Assembly (NCBI GenBank): GCA_944385055.1
Contig: CALWVT010000005.1
Span: forward strand, 62,001 to 126,000
DNA from: an uncultured Clostridia bacterium
GTDB lineage: Bacteria > Bacillota > Clostridia > Oscillospirales > Acutalibacteraceae
Direction: 5' to 3'
DNA: 64,000 nt
Numbering within the stretch: position 1 is the stretch's first letter; every line of letters begins with the position of its first letter. Under the pieces are notes generated by a model, which ran no database searches, was not told where the DNA came from, and saw nothing but the letters and a program-made list of their open reading frames with translations. Of the stretch, positions 44,651 to 53,684 are shown in pieces. The position numbers were made by a program, and so were the translations under genes.

Positions 44651-47600
44651 TTACGGTTTCTGGAAACGCGGCACCAGCCAGATTGCGATGGACCAGAACA
44701 GTTCATACAACAATAAGCCAAGCGTGGAAACCTGCGTCGTGCCGCCGGGCTGGCAGCACAAAAATGCCACAAGCACAAAGCCCAAAATCGCGCATACGGT
44801 CTGCATGACGACGGCAATCGTGATGTTGCCGCGCATGCGCACGCATGCCGTAACGAGGCGCATAAACGCCGTCGGCCGGCCGCGCGTCGCAATCAGGATG
44901 TTGGCATCCTTCTGCGCGTCCTTGACAAGGCCCGTATAGACCTGGCCCAGACGCTCCGGCAGCACGCGCACCGTATGGGCGTCCAAATGGAACACCGCCG
45001 CCAAAAACGGCGCCGTCACATTCGGGTCATTCGAGCGGACAATCAGCGAAATGCCATTCTGCTCCATGCGCTGCAGTTCGGTCGCGCGGTGGCGGTCCGG
45101 CTGATACGTCATAATAAACATGGCCATGAGCTGGTTGCCGACCGCAAGGTATGTAAACTGCTTGCCGCCCTGGCGGTAGCGCTGCTCCAGGGATTCATCC
45201 GGCGGCGTAATGTTGTGGGCAATCAGCAGCCGGCGGTTGCCCAAAAACAGGCGTTTGCCGCCCACCCAGCCGGAAAGGCCCATGCCGTCCTCATAATGGA
45301 CATCCTCCACCTTCGGCAGGCCGTTGCGGCTGCGCAGGATCTGCGAGAACATCGAGGCGAGCGGGCCGCCCGCCTTCTGCATCAGGGCAGCGGCATCGAC
45401 GAGCGCGTCGTCGATCTGCCGGCCGCCGAACGTCTTGATGCCGTTTAAGACGACCGTCCCTTTCGGGAATAGGTCCGCCGCGTCCACCATGACGGCGTTC
45501 GTGTCGGAGAAATACTGGACCGCCGGGAACCCGACCACCATGCCGCCGCACTGCGTGGCGACGCGGCTCAAGCGCCCGAGCGGAAGGTTGACGGAAAGCA
45601 TGTTCATCAGCGGCGTGCTCACGCAGGTGGCCGCCGCGAACGCGGAAAGCGCACTCGTCACATCGCGGCGCAGCAGCAGCACGACCAAAAATAGCACCAG
45701 GCCTGCGCAGAACAGCACCGGCGCCAAGAACTGGCTGCTGCGGTCCGACGGGTCGTCGCTGTAGGAAAGGCGCAGGAAATGCTTATAAAACTTCGTCGGC
45801 CGCTGATAGGCGATGCTCGGCGTGTCAAGCGTGCAGCCTTCCGCAAGCTGCAGGGCGATGTTGTGGTCCGTATATTTTTCGGCCGCATACTTCTTCTCCG
45901 GCGAAGCGACGAACTGAAAATTCTTATAAATGCGACGGATCATCAGGAATTTGCCGCACGTATTTAAGAACAGCGCGGCGGTCAGGACCGACGCATACAG
46001 ATGCGTCGTACCGCTCTGATAAGGGGCCTGGTTAAACAGCGCCGCAATTTCCTGGATAATCCCCACGACGCTCGCCACGGCAACGGCGCTGTCCGCATTT
46101 GCACGCAGGCGGAACAGGGCTTTTAAGCCGTTGAGGATTGTCGTGCCGCAGAAAGCCATTGCGACGGCGAGGAAAATCAGCGAACAAATCAAATACGCCG
46201 TCATATTCATCGGCGGCAGGCCGAAAATGCCGTACTCGCCGAGGAACCCGAACACAAACTGCAGCACCATGGCGATGGCCGCAACGCTCGCGCGCAGCAT
46301 CAATTCGCGCAGTTTGCCGCCTAAGTCGCTGAAGACCGAGGGCGCGTCATCCGGGCTCGTGTAGTCTTCGAGCTCTGCCTCCTTCTCATCCGGGCGGAAC
46401 GGCTCCGCCTCCTCTTCCGGCAGCGGAGACGATGCGGAAGCCTGCGGAGGGGCGGGCCGGCGGCGGCGCAAAGGCTGCTCGGGCTCCTCCTGCACGTCGC
46501 GCACCTGCGCCTTCCCTTCGAGCGTATGACGGGCAAACGGGCTGTCCTTTGCGGCGGGCAGCTCGGCCGGCTCCGGCTTTGCGGCATGCGGCACCGGCAG
46601 CGGCGTAATATTGGAAAATGGCTTTGCCGTCTTTGCGGCATCCGCGGCGGGCGCAGACGGGGCCGGAGCCGCCGGCTTTTCCTGCACCTTGGCAGCCTCC
46701 TCGGCTGCAGCTTCCCGCGCGGCGGCGACGGCTGCCGGGGAAGGTTTGTCCACCACGGCGCGCGGCGGCTGCAGCGGGCGTGCCGGCTTGGCCGGGGCAC
46801 CATCGTGCGGGTACGTCTTGGCTTCGTTGAAAATGGGAAGCAATAGGTCATCCAGCGCAACGACATGGATCGGCGTACCGGTTGGACGGTACGTTGCCGG
46901 GATCTGCCGGCCCTGCGCTTTGGGCTGCGGCGGGCGCGTGTGCGGCTCCTGCACGGCCGGCGGGTCCGGCAAAACGCGCGTGGAGCGCTGCGGCGGGCTC
47001 GGCTCGCGCACGGGCGCGGGCGGCGTCTGCGGATGTCCCACGCGCGGCAGGGACTTCGTGTCTACGCCGCGCTTCTCGGCAACCTTGCGGATCTCGTCCA
47101 AGCTGATGGCCGTGGTGATATTGAAAACGTCCGTCTTTGCCAGGTCCGATGCATTGGCAGCCCCTGTTTCCTTTGCGACTTCCTTGACACGGCGGCGGCG
47201 TTCCTCGTGCATCTTTTCAAAACGCTTTTGCAGCGCCTGATCTTCCGCGTCGGGGACATCGTTTTCATCGAACAAAAATGAAAACGTCTCCGTCGGTTCG
47301 CCCACCTTCGCATTCACCTGGGGGCGGACGGGCTTAAACGAGAGCGTCTGCTCGTATTCCTTTTGGTACTCTTCCCGGGATTTCAGTTTTAACCCGTAAT
47401 AGGGATCGTCTTTTTCCTCAAATCCGCCCTTCTTGCGGCGGTGTTTCCGCTTCTTTTTGGAGTCTGCCGCACGGCTTGGCGGCTCTTCCTGCGGCGCGGC
47501 GGCACGTGCCGTCTTCGGCTGCGCTTCTTTATAGGCGGTTTCCTGTTCCTGCTGCGCCCGCTCCTGCTTGGCAAGCGTAGAATACGCCATCGCGTCGGCC

Positions 47601-47659
47601 ATCTGTTCCGTATCCGCCGGTTTCTTTCTTTCGGGCAGCCCCGTCTTCTTTTGCTCCAT
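44651..47659 (-). CDS. Degenerate P-type ATPase-like membrane protein with long disordered N-terminus
   Basis: 1002 residues. The first 445 are charged and Pro/Ala-rich, without secondary structure motifs. Then come membrane helices (from about 450) and a C-terminal part laid out like a P1B ATPase, but with altered motifs: C-V-S-T-P-L (about 676) where C-P-C is usual; V-D-A-A-D-L-F-P-K-G (about 722-731) in place of F-D-K-T-G-T-L-T-x-G; G-M-G-L-S-G-W-V-G-G-K-R-L-F-L-G-N (about 792-808) like the nucleotide-domain G-x-G region; S-N-D-P (about 873) where T-G-D-N is usual; no G-D-G-x-N-D; two final helices. The Asp equivalent is kept but the rest of the phosphorylation loop is lost, so ATP-driven transport is unlikely. 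Start 47659 is preferred, with M-H-W-M (47668) the alternative. Confidence 0.8.
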   Translation of the reverse strand: MEQKKTGLPERKKPADTEQMADAMAYSTLAKQERAQQEQETAYKEAQPKTARAAAPQEEPPSRAADSKKKRKHRRKKGGFEEKDDPYYGLKLKSREEYQKEYEQTLSFKPVRPQVNAKVGEPTETFSFLFDENDVPDAEDQALQKRFEKMHEERRRRVKEVAKETGAANASDLAKTDVFNITTAISLDEIRKVAEKRGVDTKSLPRVGHPQTPPAPVREPSPPQRSTRVLPDPPAVQEPHTRPPQPKAQGRQIPATYRPTGTPIHVVALDDLLLPIFNEAKTYPHDGAPAKPARPLQPPRAVVDKPSPAAVAAAREAAAEEAAKVQEKPAAPAPSAPAADAAKTAKPFSNITPLPVPHAAKPEPAELPAAKDSPFARHTLEGKAQVRDVQEEPEQPLRRRRPAPPQASASSPLPEEEAEPFRPDEKEAELEDYTSPDDAPSVFSDLGGKLRELMLRASVAAIAMVLQFVFGFLGEYGIFGLPPMNMTAYLICSLIFLAVAMAFCGTTILNGLKALFRLRANADSAVAVASVVGIIQEIAALFNQAPYQSGTTHLYASVLTAALFLNTCGKFLMIRRIYKNFQFVASPEKKYAAEKYTDHNIALQLAEGCTLDTPSIAYQRPTKFYKHFLRLSYSDDPSDRSSQFLAPVLFCAGLVLFLVVLLLRRDVTSALSAFAAATCVSTPLMNMLSVNLPLGRLSRVATQCGGMVVGFPAVQYFSDTNAVMVDAADLFPKGTVVLNGIKTFGGRQIDDALVDAAALMQKAGGPLASMFSQILRSRNGLPKVEDVHYEDGMGLSGWVGGKRLFLGNRRLLIAHNITPPDESLEQRYRQGGKQFTYLAVGNQLMAMFIMTYQPDRHRATELQRMEQNGISLIVRSNDPNVTAPFLAAVFHLDAHTVRVLPERLGQVYTGLVKDAQKDANILIATRGRPTAFMRLVTACVRMRGNITIAVVMQTVCAILGFVLVAFLCCQPGGTTQVSTLGLLLYELFWSIAIWLVPRFQKP

Positions 47660-47678
47660 CCAATGCATGCCCCGCTTT

Positions 47679-48452
47679 CTATCTGGATTGCAGCCCCGCC
47701 CGCTGGCGCGCGATCTCATAGCAGAGCACGCCGCACGCGACGGAGGCATTCAGGGAATTGACCCGCCCTTTCATGGGCAGGGACACTGTAAAATCACATT
47801 TTTCTTTGACGAGCCGCGAAACGCCAAAGCCCTCGCTGCCGATGACGAGCGCGCACGGGCCGGTGTAATCCACCGTGCACCACGGTTCCCCGTCCATATC
47901 CGCAGCATAAAGCCAAACGCCGCGCGCCTTGAGCGCTTCGAGCGCAGCCGGCAAATTGCCCACGCGGACGACCGGCACGTATTCGACGGCCCCCGCGCTC
48001 GCCTTGCCCACCGCATACGACAGTCCGACGCTCCTGCGCTTTGGGATCACGACGCCGTGCGCGCCCGCGCACTCCGCAACCCGCAGCACCGCGCCGAGGT
48101 TGTGGGGATCCTCGAGCCCGTCCGCCACGATTACAAAAGGCGCTTCTTTTCGCTCCTCTGCAAGCGCAAATACATCGTCGAGCGACGCAAACGCCTTGAC
48201 GGCCGCGAGCGCGGCCACACCCTGGTGATTGGCCCCCGCGCACATGGCATCGAGCTTGCGCGGATCTACTTCCTTGACGGGGAGCCCCGCGGCTTTCGCC
48301 TTCTGGCACAAGGCGCCCAGGCTCCCGCCATGCGCGCCGCGCGCAACGTACACCGTGTCGAGCGGTCGTCCGCTGCGCAGCGCCTCCATGACGGCGTTGC
48401 GCCCAATGATCACGTCTGTTTCGCTTTTTTCCTGCCGGCCTGCTGGTTTCAT
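47679..48452 (-). CDS. rlmB: 23S rRNA (guanosine-2'-O-)-methyltransferase RlmB
   Basis: 257 residues of the SpoU/TrmH family (knotted SPOUT methyltransferase). N-terminal L30e-like substrate-binding domain (about 1-85) with I-I-G-R-N-A-V-x-E-A-L; catalytic knot with V-A-D-G-L-E-D-P-H-N-L-G-A-V-L-R (about 109-124), L-V-I-G-S-E-G-F-G (about 208-216) and the S-L-N-A-S-V-A motif. Start 48452 (M-K-P-A-G) has AAAGGAG upstream and is preferred to a start 15 bases earlier. The next gene downstream, the P-type ATPase-like one, begins 19 bases after its stop. Confidence 0.94.
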   Translation of the reverse strand: MKPAGRQEKSETDVIIGRNAVMEALRSGRPLDTVYVARGAHGGSLGALCQKAKAAGLPVKEVDPRKLDAMCAGANHQGVAALAAVKAFASLDDVFALAEERKEAPFVIVADGLEDPHNLGAVLRVAECAGAHGVVIPKRRSVGLSYAVGKASAGAVEYVPVVRVGNLPAALEALKARGVWLYAADMDGEPWCTVDYTGPCALVIGSEGFGVSRLVKEKCDFTVSLPMKGRVNSLNASVACGVLCYEIARQRAGLQSR

Positions 48453-48475
48453 AGCGGCTCCTTTCAAAACAAATC

Positions 48476-48511
48476 TGGGTTCGCAGACACGAACTCATAA
48501 TGATTATAGCA
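48476..48511 (-). promoter_or_regulatory. rlmB promoter and 5' hairpin
   Basis: Minus-strand TGCTATAAT (48503-48511), an extended -10 with no convincing -35. Immediately downstream GTTCG/CGAAC (48479-48494 region) forms a hairpin near the transcript 5' end. Confidence 0.55.
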
Positions 48512-48611
48512 CAGAACCGGCTTTCCTGCACCCCCCTTTTCTAAACTTTCCCCACAAAACGCAATGGGAAATCCTTCCGCGCGGAAATCGACCGGCCGCG
48601 CGTTTTTTCGC

Positions 48612-48660
48612 GCATAAAAAAGAGCAGGCCTTCGGGATTTCTCTCCGAAAGGTCTGCTCT
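48612..48660 (-). terminator. Terminator of the ribosomal protein operon
   Basis: AGAGCAG-CCTTCGG/CCGAAAGG-CTGCTCT stem (48621-48660), followed on the minus strand by TTTTTTATG. It comes 12 bases after the rplQ stop. Confidence 0.92.
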
Positions 48661-48672
48661 ATTATTTAAAAA

Positions 48673-49101
48673 TTATTCAGCCTTTTCAGCGGGGGCCTCT
48701 TCGGCCTTCTTTTCCTCTGCCTTCGGGGCAGCGGGCTTTTCGGCTGCGGGCTTCTCAACGGGGAGAAGCTCGATGATCGCCATTTCCGCAGCGTCGCCGC
48801 GGCGCGGCCCGATCTTCGTGATGCGGGTGTAGCCGCCATTGCGGTCCTTATACTGCGGCGCAATTTCCGTGAACAGCTTATTCGTAACGGCTTCCTTTGT
48901 GACAAAGCCCATCACGAGGCGGCGGTTATGGAGCGTATCCTCCTTGGCAATCGTGACCATCTTCTCGGCCATGGAGCGAACTTCCTTGGCACGGGTGACG
49001 GTCGTTTCGATCTTGCCATTCTCCAAGAGGAACGTCACCATCGCCCGCAGCATCGCCATGCGGCTGTCCGTCGTTCTGCCGAGCTTTCTGGTTCCTGGCA
49101 T
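48673..49101 (-). CDS. rplQ: Ribosomal protein L17
   Basis: 142 residues. Large-subunit protein near the exit tunnel. The core (M-P-G-T-R-K-L-G-R to I-E-L-L-P-V) is about 112 residues; the remaining 30 are an Ala/Glu/Lys/Pro-rich tail absent from the 120-residue B. subtilis form. Start at 49101 has AAAGGAGTG upstream. Last gene of the long operon. Confidence 0.97.
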   Translation of the reverse strand: MPGTRKLGRTTDSRMAMLRAMVTFLLENGKIETTVTRAKEVRSMAEKMVTIAKEDTLHNRRLVMGFVTKEAVTNKLFTEIAPQYKDRNGGYTRITKIGPRRGDAAEMAIIELLPVEKPAAEKPAAPKAEEKKAEEAPAEKAE

Positions 49102-49155
49102 CGATTGGTCACTCCTTTGTTTCAGACCCGGCCGCACATAGCGGCCACGGGGGTA

Positions 49156-50112
49156 TTATTCATCATCTTTGCGCAGATTATAGCCCAGGGATTTCATCTT
49201 CCAGATGACTTCCTCCAGGGATTTCCGTCCAAGGTTGCGCACCTTCATCATGTCCTCTTCCGACTTGCTGACAAGGTCGCCCACCGTATTGATGCCTGCA
49301 CGTTTCAAGCAGTTGAAGGAACGCACGGAAAGGTCGAGCTCTTCGATGGTCATCTCCAAGACTTTCTCCTTATCCTGCTCATCCTTTTCCACCATGATTT
49401 CCGTGCTGCTGCCCTTGTCGGACAAATCCACAAACAGGTTCAGGTGTTCGGTGAGGAACTTGGCCGCCAGCGAAACCGCCTCCTGCGCGGAAATGATCCC
49501 GTTGGTCCAAACTTCCAAAGTCAACTTGTCGTAATCAATGCGCTGCGCCACGCGGGCGTTTTCCACGCTGAAATTCACGCGGTAAACGGGCGTGTAGATC
49601 GAGTCCACCGGAATGTCGCCAATGACGTTTGCGGGCATGTTCTGCTTATTGCGTTCCGCGGGCACATAACCGCGGCCCTTATCGAGCGTAATCTCCATAT
49701 AGAGCTTCGCGTTCTCGCCAAGCGTCGCGATGTGCAGCTGCGGGTTGAGGATTTCAACCTCACTATCACATTTAATGGAATCCGCCGTCACCTCGCACGG
49801 GCCTTCGGCATTGATCTCCACCGTCTTGGCACCATCGCAGTGCAGCTTTGCAATCAAGTTTTTGATGTTCAGGACAATCTCCGTCACATCCTCCTTGACC
49901 CCGGGAATGGTAGAGAACTCGTGCACAACACCGTCGATCTTGATAGCGGTGGGAGCAACGCCCTCCAGCGAGGAGAGCAGCACGCGCCTGAGGCTGTTGC
50001 CAAGCGTCGTGCCAAAGCCGCGCTCCAGCGGCGAAACCACGAATTTTCCGTACGTGCCGTCGTTCGATACGTCAGCAATTTCAATTTTCGGCTTTTCAAC
50101 TTTCTCGATCAT
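49156..50112 (-). CDS. rpoA: RNA polymerase alpha subunit
   Basis: 318 residues. N-terminal assembly domain ([10 protein letters not shown] near 38-47) and C-terminal domain with [14 protein letters not shown] and [10 protein letters not shown] that bind UP elements and activators. AAGGAGG precedes the ATG. Placed between rpsD and rplQ, the usual Firmicute order. Confidence 0.99.
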   Translation of the reverse strand: MIEKVEKPKIEIADVSNDGTYGKFVVSPLERGFGTTLGNSLRRVLLSSLEGVAPTAIKIDGVVHEFSTIPGVKEDVTEIVLNIKNLIAKLHCDGAKTVEINAEGPCEVTADSIKCDSEVEILNPQLHIATLGENAKLYMEITLDKGRGYVPAERNKQNMPANVIGDIPVDSIYTPVYRVNFSVENARVAQRIDYDKLTLEVWTNGIISAQEAVSLAAKFLTEHLNLFVDLSDKGSSTEIMVEKDEQDKEKVLEMTIEELDLSVRSFNCLKRAGINTVGDLVSKSEEDMMKVRNLGRKSLEEVIWKMKSLGYNLRKDDE

Positions 50113-50178
50113 TAAGCAACCTCCTTAGACAGGACAGTAAAAACATTCCTTACTGTGTCGTGTGCCGTAATTTGGGCA

Positions 50179-50772
50179 TTACTTGGAGTACAACTCAACG
50201 ATAAGCGTCTCATTGATGTCAAAGTCGATGTCGCTTCTCTCGGGCAGCGCAATGATCTTTCCTTCAACGGACTCGCGATTCAACTCCAGCCACTTCGGCA
50301 CGGCGAGGTTCGCGTTCTTCTCCAGGATGTCCTTGACATGCTGGGAAGAGCGGCTCTTCTCCTTGATGGAGATGACGTCGCCGACCTTCGTCATCGCGGA
50401 ACAGATGTCCACACGTTTCCCATTGACGGTGATATGGCCGTGGGTGACCATCTGGCGGGCCTCACGGCGGGTCGTCGCAAAGCCTAAGCGATACACAACA
50501 TTATCGAGGCGGCGCTCCAGAATGCGCAGCAGGTTCTCACCGGTCACGCCTTCCTCTTTCGTCGCCAGCTCATAGTAATGGCGGAACTGACGCTCCTGCA
50601 CCCCGTAGATGAACTTTGCCTTCTGCTTTTCGTTGAGCTGGGTAGCATACTCGCTCTGCTTGCGGCGGCCCTGCTTCGGGTTGCGGATCGAGCTCTTATT
50701 GATCCCCATCACGGTCGGGCTGATGCCCAGCGTTTTGCACCGCTTCAGGATCGGCTGCATATTTCTAGCCAT
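50179..50772 (-). CDS. rpsD: Ribosomal protein S4, zinc-free form
   Basis: 197 residues. Small-subunit assembly protein binding 16S rRNA. The S4 RNA-binding domain ([12 protein letters not shown] to N-G-K-R-V-D-I) is present. The N-terminus lacks the C-x-x-C zinc cluster (only one Cys in that region), so this is the C-minus type. Located inside the operon, unlike B. subtilis where rpsD is elsewhere. Confidence 0.98.
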   Translation of the reverse strand: MARNMQPILKRCKTLGISPTVMGINKSSIRNPKQGRRKQSEYATQLNEKQKAKFIYGVQERQFRHYYELATKEEGVTGENLLRILERRLDNVVYRLGFATTRREARQMVTHGHITVNGKRVDICSAMTKVGDVISIKEKSRSSQHVKDILEKNANLAVPKWLELNRESVEGKIIALPERSDIDFDINETLIVELYSK

Positions 50773-50802
50773 TCGTCGTATTTCCTCCTTTGCGCATTCC
50801 GA

Positions 50803-51213
50803 TTATACACGTCTTCTCTTCGGAGGACGGCATCCATTGTGGGGCACCGGGGTCACGTCTTTGATCATCGTAACCTCGAGGCCGGCGTTCTGCAGCGCGC
50901 GGATTGCGGCTTCACGTCCGGAACCCGGGCCCTTGACATAAACCTCAACGGTCTTCATGCCATGCTCCATCGCGATCTTTGCAGCGGTCTCAGCGGCCGT
51001 CTGTGCAGCAAACGGTGTGGACTTTCTGCTGCCGCGGAAGCCAAGCTCACCGGAGCTGGCCCACGACACGGCGTTGCCCTGCAGGTCCGTAATGGTCACA
51101 ATGGTGTTATTAAACGTAGACTGGATATGCGCAGCGCCGCGGTCGATGTTCTTGCGCTCGCGGCGGCGGCGCGTGGCGGCCGCCTTCTTTGCGGCTGCTT
51201 TATTTGCTGCCAT
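50803..51213 (-). CDS. rpsK: Ribosomal protein S11
   Basis: 136 residues. Platform protein of the 30S subunit. [15 protein letters not shown] and the C-terminal [13 protein letters not shown] are diagnostic. The first 20 residues are an Ala/Lys/Arg-rich extension. AGGAGGG lies before the ATG. Confidence 0.99.
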   Translation of the reverse strand: MAANKAAAKKAAATRRRRERKNIDRGAAHIQSTFNNTIVTITDLQGNAVSWASSGELGFRGSRKSTPFAAQTAAETAAKIAMEHGMKTVEVYVKGPGSGREAAIRALQNAGLEVTMIKDVTPVPHNGCRPPKRRRV

Positions 51214-51228
51214 GTGTTAAGCCCTCCT

Positions 51229-51597
51229 TTACTTCTTCTTGTTCGCAACCGTCTTCGACGGGCCCTTGCGGGTGCGGGCGTTCGTCTTCGTGCGCTGGCC
51301 GCGGACCGGCAGACCCTTGCGGTGACGCACACCGCGGTAGCAGCCGATTTCCGTTAAACGCTTGATGTCAAACGCCACGTCGCGGCGAAGGTCGCCTTCC
51401 ACACGGCAGTTGTGATCGATATATTCCCTGAGCTTTGCGGCGTCTTCCTCGGAAAGGTCGCGCACGCGCACGTCAGGATTTACGCCGGTCGCTGCGCAAA
51501 TATCCGTAGCGGTCTTGCGGCCGATACCAAAGATATACGTCAAAGCGATCTCGATGCGCTTGTCTCTGGGCAAGTCAATACCTGCGATACGAGCCAT
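51229..51597 (-). CDS. rpsM: Ribosomal protein S13
   Basis: 122 residues. Head protein that forms intersubunit bridges. [10 protein letters not shown] and the basic tail [13 protein letters not shown] are typical. Sits between rpmJ and rpsK. Confidence 0.99.
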   Translation of the reverse strand: MARIAGIDLPRDKRIEIALTYIFGIGRKTATDICAATGVNPDVRVRDLSEEDAAKLREYIDHNCRVEGDLRRDVAFDIKRLTEIGCYRGVRHRKGLPVRGQRTKTNARTRKGPSKTVANKKK

Positions 51598-51626
51598 TCG
51601 GTTTGCACCTCCAAATTTTCACTGCG

Positions 51627-51740
51627 TCAGCCCTGACGCTGCTTGTGCTTCGGGTTCTCACAGATCACCATGATTTTCCCTTTGCGCTTGATGATCTTGC
51701 ACTTCTCGCACATTTTCTTAACAGAAGGTCTTACTTTCAT
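51627..51740 (-). CDS. rpmJ: Ribosomal protein L36
   Basis: 37 residues, too short for most ORF callers. [15 protein letters not shown] at the N-terminus and [10 protein letters not shown] at the end; the C-x-x-C...C...H set marks the zinc-binding form. An AAGGAGGG-like site precedes the ATG. Lies between infA and rpsM as in other Firmicutes. Confidence 0.98.
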   Translation of the reverse strand: MKVRPSVKKMCEKCKIIKRKGKIMVICENPKHKQRQG

Positions 51741-51772
51741 GGGATACCCTCCTTACATAAAACAAGTCGTCC

Positions 51773-51991
51773 TTATTTCGTCCGCCACGTAATGCGCCCC
51801 TGGGTCAAATCGTAGGGGGACATTTCAACCGTGACCTTATCCCCGGGCAGGATGCGGATAAAATTCATCCGCAGCTTTCCGGAAATATGGGCCAGGATCG
51901 TGTGGTGGTTTTGCAGTTCCACTTTAAACATGGCGTTGGGCAAAGCCTCGACAACAACGCCTTCGGTTTCAATAACATCCTGCTTCGACAT
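51773..51991 (-). CDS. infA: Translation initiation factor IF-1
   Basis: 72 residues, single S1-like OB fold ([10 protein letters not shown] to R-I-T-W-R). It binds the A site during initiation. The ATG shares one base with the stop of the upstream KOW protein (TAATG), implying translational coupling; its ribosome site GAGGAGG lies inside that gene. Confidence 0.99.
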   Translation of the reverse strand: MSKQDVIETEGVVVEALPNAMFKVELQNHHTILAHISGKLRMNFIRILPGDKVTVEMSPYDLTQGRITWRTK

Positions 51992-52263
51992 TACGAATCT
52001 GCCTCCTCTTTCTTAGGGCCTTCCAGCCGGGAAAGGCCCGCCAAAGCCCTGCGCAAAGCGCGGTTCGAGCGAAACGCCTCTTCCGGCAGGACCGTATGCG
52101 TGGGGGTAAGGTGGATGAGTTTCTTCTTTTTCGGCCGCTCAAGCGGGCGGCGCTTTCCGTCGCTGATCCATGCGTACGGCGCCTGATAATCGAGCACCGC
52201 ACAGACCGTGCCTTTGTCGCGCCCCGCCATACTGTGGGCGACCATCCCGCGCTGCACCTGCAT
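51991..52263 (-). CDS. KOW-domain RNA-binding protein (L14e-like)
   Basis: 90 residues. N-terminal KOW motif, [14 protein letters not shown] (about 6-19), then a basic P-L-E-R-P-K-K-K-K segment. A small protein at this map-infA position is common in Clostridia and likely binds rRNA or the ribosome. Function not established. Overlaps infA by one base. Confidence 0.8.
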   Translation of the reverse strand: MQVQRGMVAHSMAGRDKGTVCAVLDYQAPYAWISDGKRRPLERPKKKKLIHLTPTHTVLPEEAFRSNRALRRALAGLSRLEGPKKEEADS

Positions 52264-52274
52264 CGCGCACCCCT

Positions 52275-53030
52275 TTATCGGTCGCCGCGGGTCAAAATGA
52301 CCGGGCCCTTTTCGGTGATGGCGATGGTGTTTTCATAGTGCGCAGCGAGCTTTCCATCCGCGGTGACCGTGGTCCAGCCGTCGTCGAGGACCTTCACATG
52401 GTAGTCCCCCTGGCAGATCATCGGTTCAATCGCGATCGTCATGCCTGGCAGCAGGCGGACACCCCTGCCCGGGGTGCCATAATTCGGAACACTGGGGTCT
52501 TCGTGCATCTTCGCGCCTACTCCGTGGCCGACGAAATCCCGTACCACCGAGTAACCGCGAGCTTCAGCATACCGTTGCACCGCACTGCCGATATCGCCTA
52601 AGCGGTTGCCGGGCTGTGCGGCCTTGATGCCTTCGAAAAGGCACTCGCGGGTTGTGTCCATAAGCTTTTGTGCATCGTCGGAAACCTTCCCGCAGGGGAA
52701 AGTCCAGGCGTTATCCCCGACGAACCCTTCGAAAGTCGCGCCAGTGTCGATGCTGACGATGTCGCCTTCCTTGAGGATCGTCTGCTTATGCGGTATGCCA
52801 TGGATGACCACTTCGTTGACGGAAATGCAGCAACTGGCCGGAAAACCGCCGTAGCCTAAAAACGTAGGCACAGCGCCTTCGCTCTCGATATACTCCCGCG
52901 CCGCACGGTCGATTTCCCATGTGCTGACGCCGGGCTTTACAAGGGAACCAGCAAGCTGCAAAGCGTTCTGCGCAATGCGGCCGGCTGCCTTCATGCATTC
53001 CAACTCACGGCTGGTTTTCAAAATGATCAT
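52275..53030 (-). CDS. map: Methionine aminopeptidase, type I
   Basis: 251 residues. Removes the initiator Met from nascent proteins. Metal ligands: D in V-S-I-D-T-G-A (about 94), D in F-V-G-D-N-A (about 105), H in G-H-G-V-G (about 168), E in A-I-E-P-M and the last E in Y-E-N-T. Starts 4 bases after adk with GAGG upstream. Confidence 0.98.
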   Translation of the reverse strand: MIILKTSRELECMKAAGRIAQNALQLAGSLVKPGVSTWEIDRAAREYIESEGAVPTFLGYGGFPASCCISVNEVVIHGIPHKQTILKEGDIVSIDTGATFEGFVGDNAWTFPCGKVSDDAQKLMDTTRECLFEGIKAAQPGNRLGDIGSAVQRYAEARGYSVVRDFVGHGVGAKMHEDPSVPNYGTPGRGVRLLPGMTIAIEPMICQGDYHVKVLDDGWTTVTADGKLAAHYENTIAITEKGPVILTRGDR

Positions 53031-53034
53031 GCAT

Positions 53035-53667
53035 TTACGCCTCGATTGCTGCGAGAGTCAGACGGGTCGTATCGGCAACCTCTTCCTGGCCCTCCACGAC
53101 GACGAGCTTGCCCTGCTTCTCATAGTAAGACTTGAGCGGCTCGGTCTTTTCGTGATATTCCTTCAAACGTGCCTTGACCGTATCCGGGTGGTCATCCGTG
53201 CGCTGAACAAGGGCGCCGCCGCAGTTGTCGCACTTGCCTTCCACCTTCGGGGGATTGTACTGAAGGTGGTAGCTTGCACCGCAACTGCCGCAGACGCGGC
53301 GTCCGGACATGCGGGTGACGATCTTTTCGTCGGGGACATGGATCTCCAACACTTTATCGATGCGCACACCCATCTCATCCAGAGCCTCGGCCTGGGGGAT
53401 GGTACGGGGGAAACCGTCCAGAACAAAGCCGTTCTGGCAGTCGCTTTCCGCCAAACGGTCCTTGACGATGCCGATTACGACCTCATCGGGGACCAGTTCG
53501 CCGGCCTCCATGTAGGCTTTCGCCTTCTTGCCCATCTCCGTGCCGCTTTTCAGCGCTTCTCGAATGATATTGCCTGTCGAAACAGCGGGGATGTTCAATT
53601 TCTTGCAAATCACTTCCGCCTGGGTGCCTTTACCAGCGCCCGGCGCGCCCAACAGAATCAGGTTCAT
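53035..53667 (-). CDS. adk: Adenylate kinase
   Basis: 210 residues. Interconverts ATP+AMP and 2 ADP. P-loop G-A-P-G-A-G-K-G-T (about 7-15), D-G-F-P-R-T near 84, and a zinc-binding lid with C-G-S-C (about 130) and C-D-N-C (about 150), the Gram-positive long form. AAGGAGC precedes the ATG. Confidence 0.99.
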   Translation of the reverse strand: MNLILLGAPGAGKGTQAEVICKKLNIPAVSTGNIIREALKSGTEMGKKAKAYMEAGELVPDEVVIGIVKDRLAESDCQNGFVLDGFPRTIPQAEALDEMGVRIDKVLEIHVPDEKIVTRMSGRRVCGSCGASYHLQYNPPKVEGKCDNCGGALVQRTDDHPDTVKARLKEYHEKTEPLKSYYEKQGKLVVVEGQEEVADTTRLTLAAIEA

Positions 53668-53684
53668 TGCTCACAGCTCCTTGC

